From NCBI GenBank assembly GCA_031254455.1, contig JAIRUI010000130.1:1-32101 (forward strand): DNA of 32,101 nt. Reading direction: 5' to 3'. The stretch is from Chitinispirillales bacterium (lineage in GTDB: Bacteria > Fibrobacterota > Chitinivibrionia > Chitinivibrionales > Chitinivibrionaceae). The notes beneath the pieces are model-generated. The model ran no database searches and was not told the DNA's origin. It saw only the letters and a program-made list of their open reading frames with translations. Of this stretch, positions 30,658 through 32,101 are shown one piece after another. The stretch's first letter is position 1. The number at the start of each line of letters is the position of its first letter. The position numbers and the translations under genes are program-made.

Positions 30658-32101
30658 ATGCAAAACAAAAACAAATTTCTAAAAGTAGCGGCAGTGATTG
30701 CCGCAGTGTGTGTAGCGGGGAATACGGCGGATTATGTTGAGAATCGTAAACTTTTAAGCAAGGGTGACAGTGTAGTAAGCGCTTATCCCGCAATAGTGGA
30801 AGTTTATGCTCTCGGCGGCGGCGGCGGCGGAGAAGGCGGACATAGAAAAAATTATTGCGGTAGTGATTATTATATTGGAACCGGTAGCAGCGGCGGCGGC
30901 GGCGGAGCGATTTATGCGAAACTGCGAGTGCCGAAAGGCTTATCTATAAAGATATTTGATATTGGCGCAGGAGGAACTCCAGGTAAATATAGGTTTGAAG
31001 GTTGCGGCAGTTCTTGGAACACCGGCGGTGATGGAGGTCATGGCGGAAATACAGTGGTTACAATTGGTGGTAATGATATTTTAAGGATCGATGGAGGAGG
31101 TGCTCACGGTGGAGGAACCGAGGTTGGCGGTCAAAATAGTAACGGTGGAGGATCCGGCGGCTGCGTAGCTATTAGAAATAATTCAAGTGAAATTACTTTA
31201 ATTGATAATGTTTTCTCATGTGGATACCGTGGCGATAATGGCGCTGATTGGCAGATAACTAACGCTGCAGGCGGTAATTCAGGGCAAATACCCGGAGGAA
31301 AAGGTATTCGCACCGAAGTATTTGGCGGAGGATCAGGAGCAAAGAGAATTGAAAACAGTAATGAAGTGGTGGCGGCGGGTATAGGTGGTGGCGGTCACGG
31401 TGGGTATTGGGATTGGGGCGCCGCCGCTGGCGGTAGAGGTGAGGCTATTGTTTACATCACCTACTTATGGAATGTAACGTTTAACAGTAACGGCGGCTCG
31501 CCAAATCCGAGTTCAATATCTGAAATTTACAACGGCAGAAAAATCGGTGAACCGAGCAAACCTGCCAAAACAGGTTATATATTTGACGGCTGGTATAAAA
31601 ACGCCGAATGCACAGACGCAAACAGATGGGATTTTAATAACAGCGGAGTAACGGGAGACATGACTCTTTACGCCAAATGGACAAAGGAAGAATACTATAT
31701 AACGTATGATCTTAACGGCGGAATAAATCATGCTTCAAATCCGTTAATTTATAACGTAGAAACTCCGACAATTACTCTTCAATCGCCGACAAGAGAACAC
31801 TTTACCTTTGGCGGCTGGTTTGATAATGCAGAATTAAGCGGAACAACTGTTACTTTAATACCAAACGGCAGCACGTGGAACAAAACGTATTACGCCAAAT
31901 GGGTAGCGATACCATTCACCGTATCGTTTGACACCAAAGGCGGCTCACCGACCCCGCCGCAGGTTATTGTCAATTCGGGCAATCTTGTTGATAAACCTAA
32001 CGACCCGACAAGACTGCATCATGAATTCTTAGGTTGGTTTATAGATTTGGACAGTGATATTCAATGGAGTTTTGTGAACAACACGGTAACTAAAGACATT
32101 A
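30658..32101 (+). CDS. Large secreted glycine-rich protein with InlB/Listeria-Bacteroides repeats, 3' truncated
   Basis: The ATG at 30658 follows AGGAGG and opens 481 codons without a stop to the window end. A signal peptide (MQNKNKFLKVAAVIAAVCVA) comes first. Residues about 52-265 are very glycine-rich with interspersed aromatic and polar residues (ALGGGGGGEGG, GGDGGHGGNTVV, GGGSGGCVAIRN, AAGGRGEAIVYIT), like the glycine-rich domains of bacterial surface proteins. Then come at least three InlB B-type repeats of about 70 residues (VTFNSNGGSPNPSS to YAKW; ITYDLNGG to YYAKW; VSFDTKGG onward), each with the G-x-x-F-x-G-W-x core (GYIFDGWYKN, HFTFGGWFDN, HHEFLGWFID). Probably a surface adhesin or envelope protein; how it is anchored lies beyond the window. 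Confidence 0.85.
   Translation, partial: MQNKNKFLKVAAVIAAVCVAGNTADYVENRKLLSKGDSVVSAYPAIVEVYALGGGGGGEGGHRKNYCGSDYYIGTGSSGGGGGAIYAKLRVPKGLSIKIFDIGAGGTPGKYRFEGCGSSWNTGGDGGHGGNTVVTIGGNDILRIDGGGAHGGGTEVGGQNSNGGGSGGCVAIRNNSSEITLIDNVFSCGYRGDNGADWQITNAAGGNSGQIPGGKGIRTEVFGGGSGAKRIENSNEVVAAGIGGGGHGGYWDWGAAAGGRGEAIVYITYLWNVTFNSNGGSPNPSSISEIYNGRKIGEPSKPAKTGYIFDGWYKNAECTDANRWDFNNSGVTGDMTLYAKWTKEEYYITYDLNGGINHASNPLIYNVETPTITLQSPTREHFTFGGWFDNAELSGTTVTLIPNGSTWNKTYYAKWVAIPFTVSFDTKGGSPTPPQVIVNSGNLVDKPNDPTRLHHEFLGWFIDLDSDIQWSFVNNTVTKDI

Noticed and set aside
1..32101. tRNA or rRNA genes
   Set aside because: No cloverleaf with a TTCGA-type T-loop, nor any rRNA-like conserved stretch, was noticed on either strand; a tRNA scan would settle this.

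Overview
The window reads as a chromosomal stretch from an AT-rich, Gram-negative, probably anaerobic bacterium. Outer-membrane traits are a Tol-type operon, a GmhA-like sedoheptulose-7-phosphate isomerase (heptose for lipopolysaccharide) and several lipoproteins. A flavodiiron protein with a built-in rubredoxin suggests an anaerobe that must remove oxygen. A pilin and PilT suggest type IV pili. The EF-G resembles the spirochaete/planctomycete/mitochondrial type. Together with Listeria-Bacteroides (InlB B) repeats, a Por-like domain and leucine-rich repeats typical of FCB bacteria, this points loosely to Fibrobacterota or a relative. That placement is an inference; no marker gene here settles it.

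Layout. (1) 1-4235 is an accessory zone: the tail of an Rpn-type nuclease, a PIN toxin with its small partner gene, a frameshifted KilA-N gene, a type IV pilin-like gene, a RelE/antitoxin pair, and gene remnants (KilA-N tail, PIN tail, Rpn piece). Three copies of one terminator-bearing repeat are scattered through it. A near-consensus promoter at 3941-3969 drives a 59-residue unknown ORF. (2) 4346-5840 is an overlapping trio: exported protein, FabG-like reductase, lipoprotein. (3) 5837-6793 is prs on the minus strand, divergent from (4) a tolQ-tolR-tolA/tonB-tolB operon (6970-10114) without pal. (5) grpE-dnaK (10436-12911), a 32-residue membrane peptide and a terminator follow. (6) 13128-14981 (minus) holds a small unknown gene, an RluA-type pseudouridine synthase and gmhA. 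(7) 15067-16426 is an ABC transporter pair. (8) 16423-21083 (minus) is a compact operon: TPR/acidic protein, Xaa-Pro aminopeptidase, PilT and a lipoprotein. (9) 21302-24760 is a translationally coupled set of exported proteins: a lipoprotein, two tandem paralogues with a DSDGDG calcium-type loop, and a secreted alpha/beta hydrolase with a Por-like N-terminus and an LRR C-terminus. (10) 24996-28039 holds the four-domain flavodiiron protein and an EnvC-like murein hydrolase activator. (11) fusA is on the minus strand (28108-30234). (12) A 143-bp nested inverted-repeat element precedes a large glycine-rich, InlB-repeat surface protein that runs off the end of the window.

The most unusual regions are the exported-protein cluster 21302-24760, where an 8-base microhomology explains how a tandem duplicate acquired its neighbour's signal peptide; the structured leader at 30376-30518; and the decayed toxin/KilA-N/Rpn zone with its repeated terminator module. 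Functions rest on motif reading by eye. No database search was possible.
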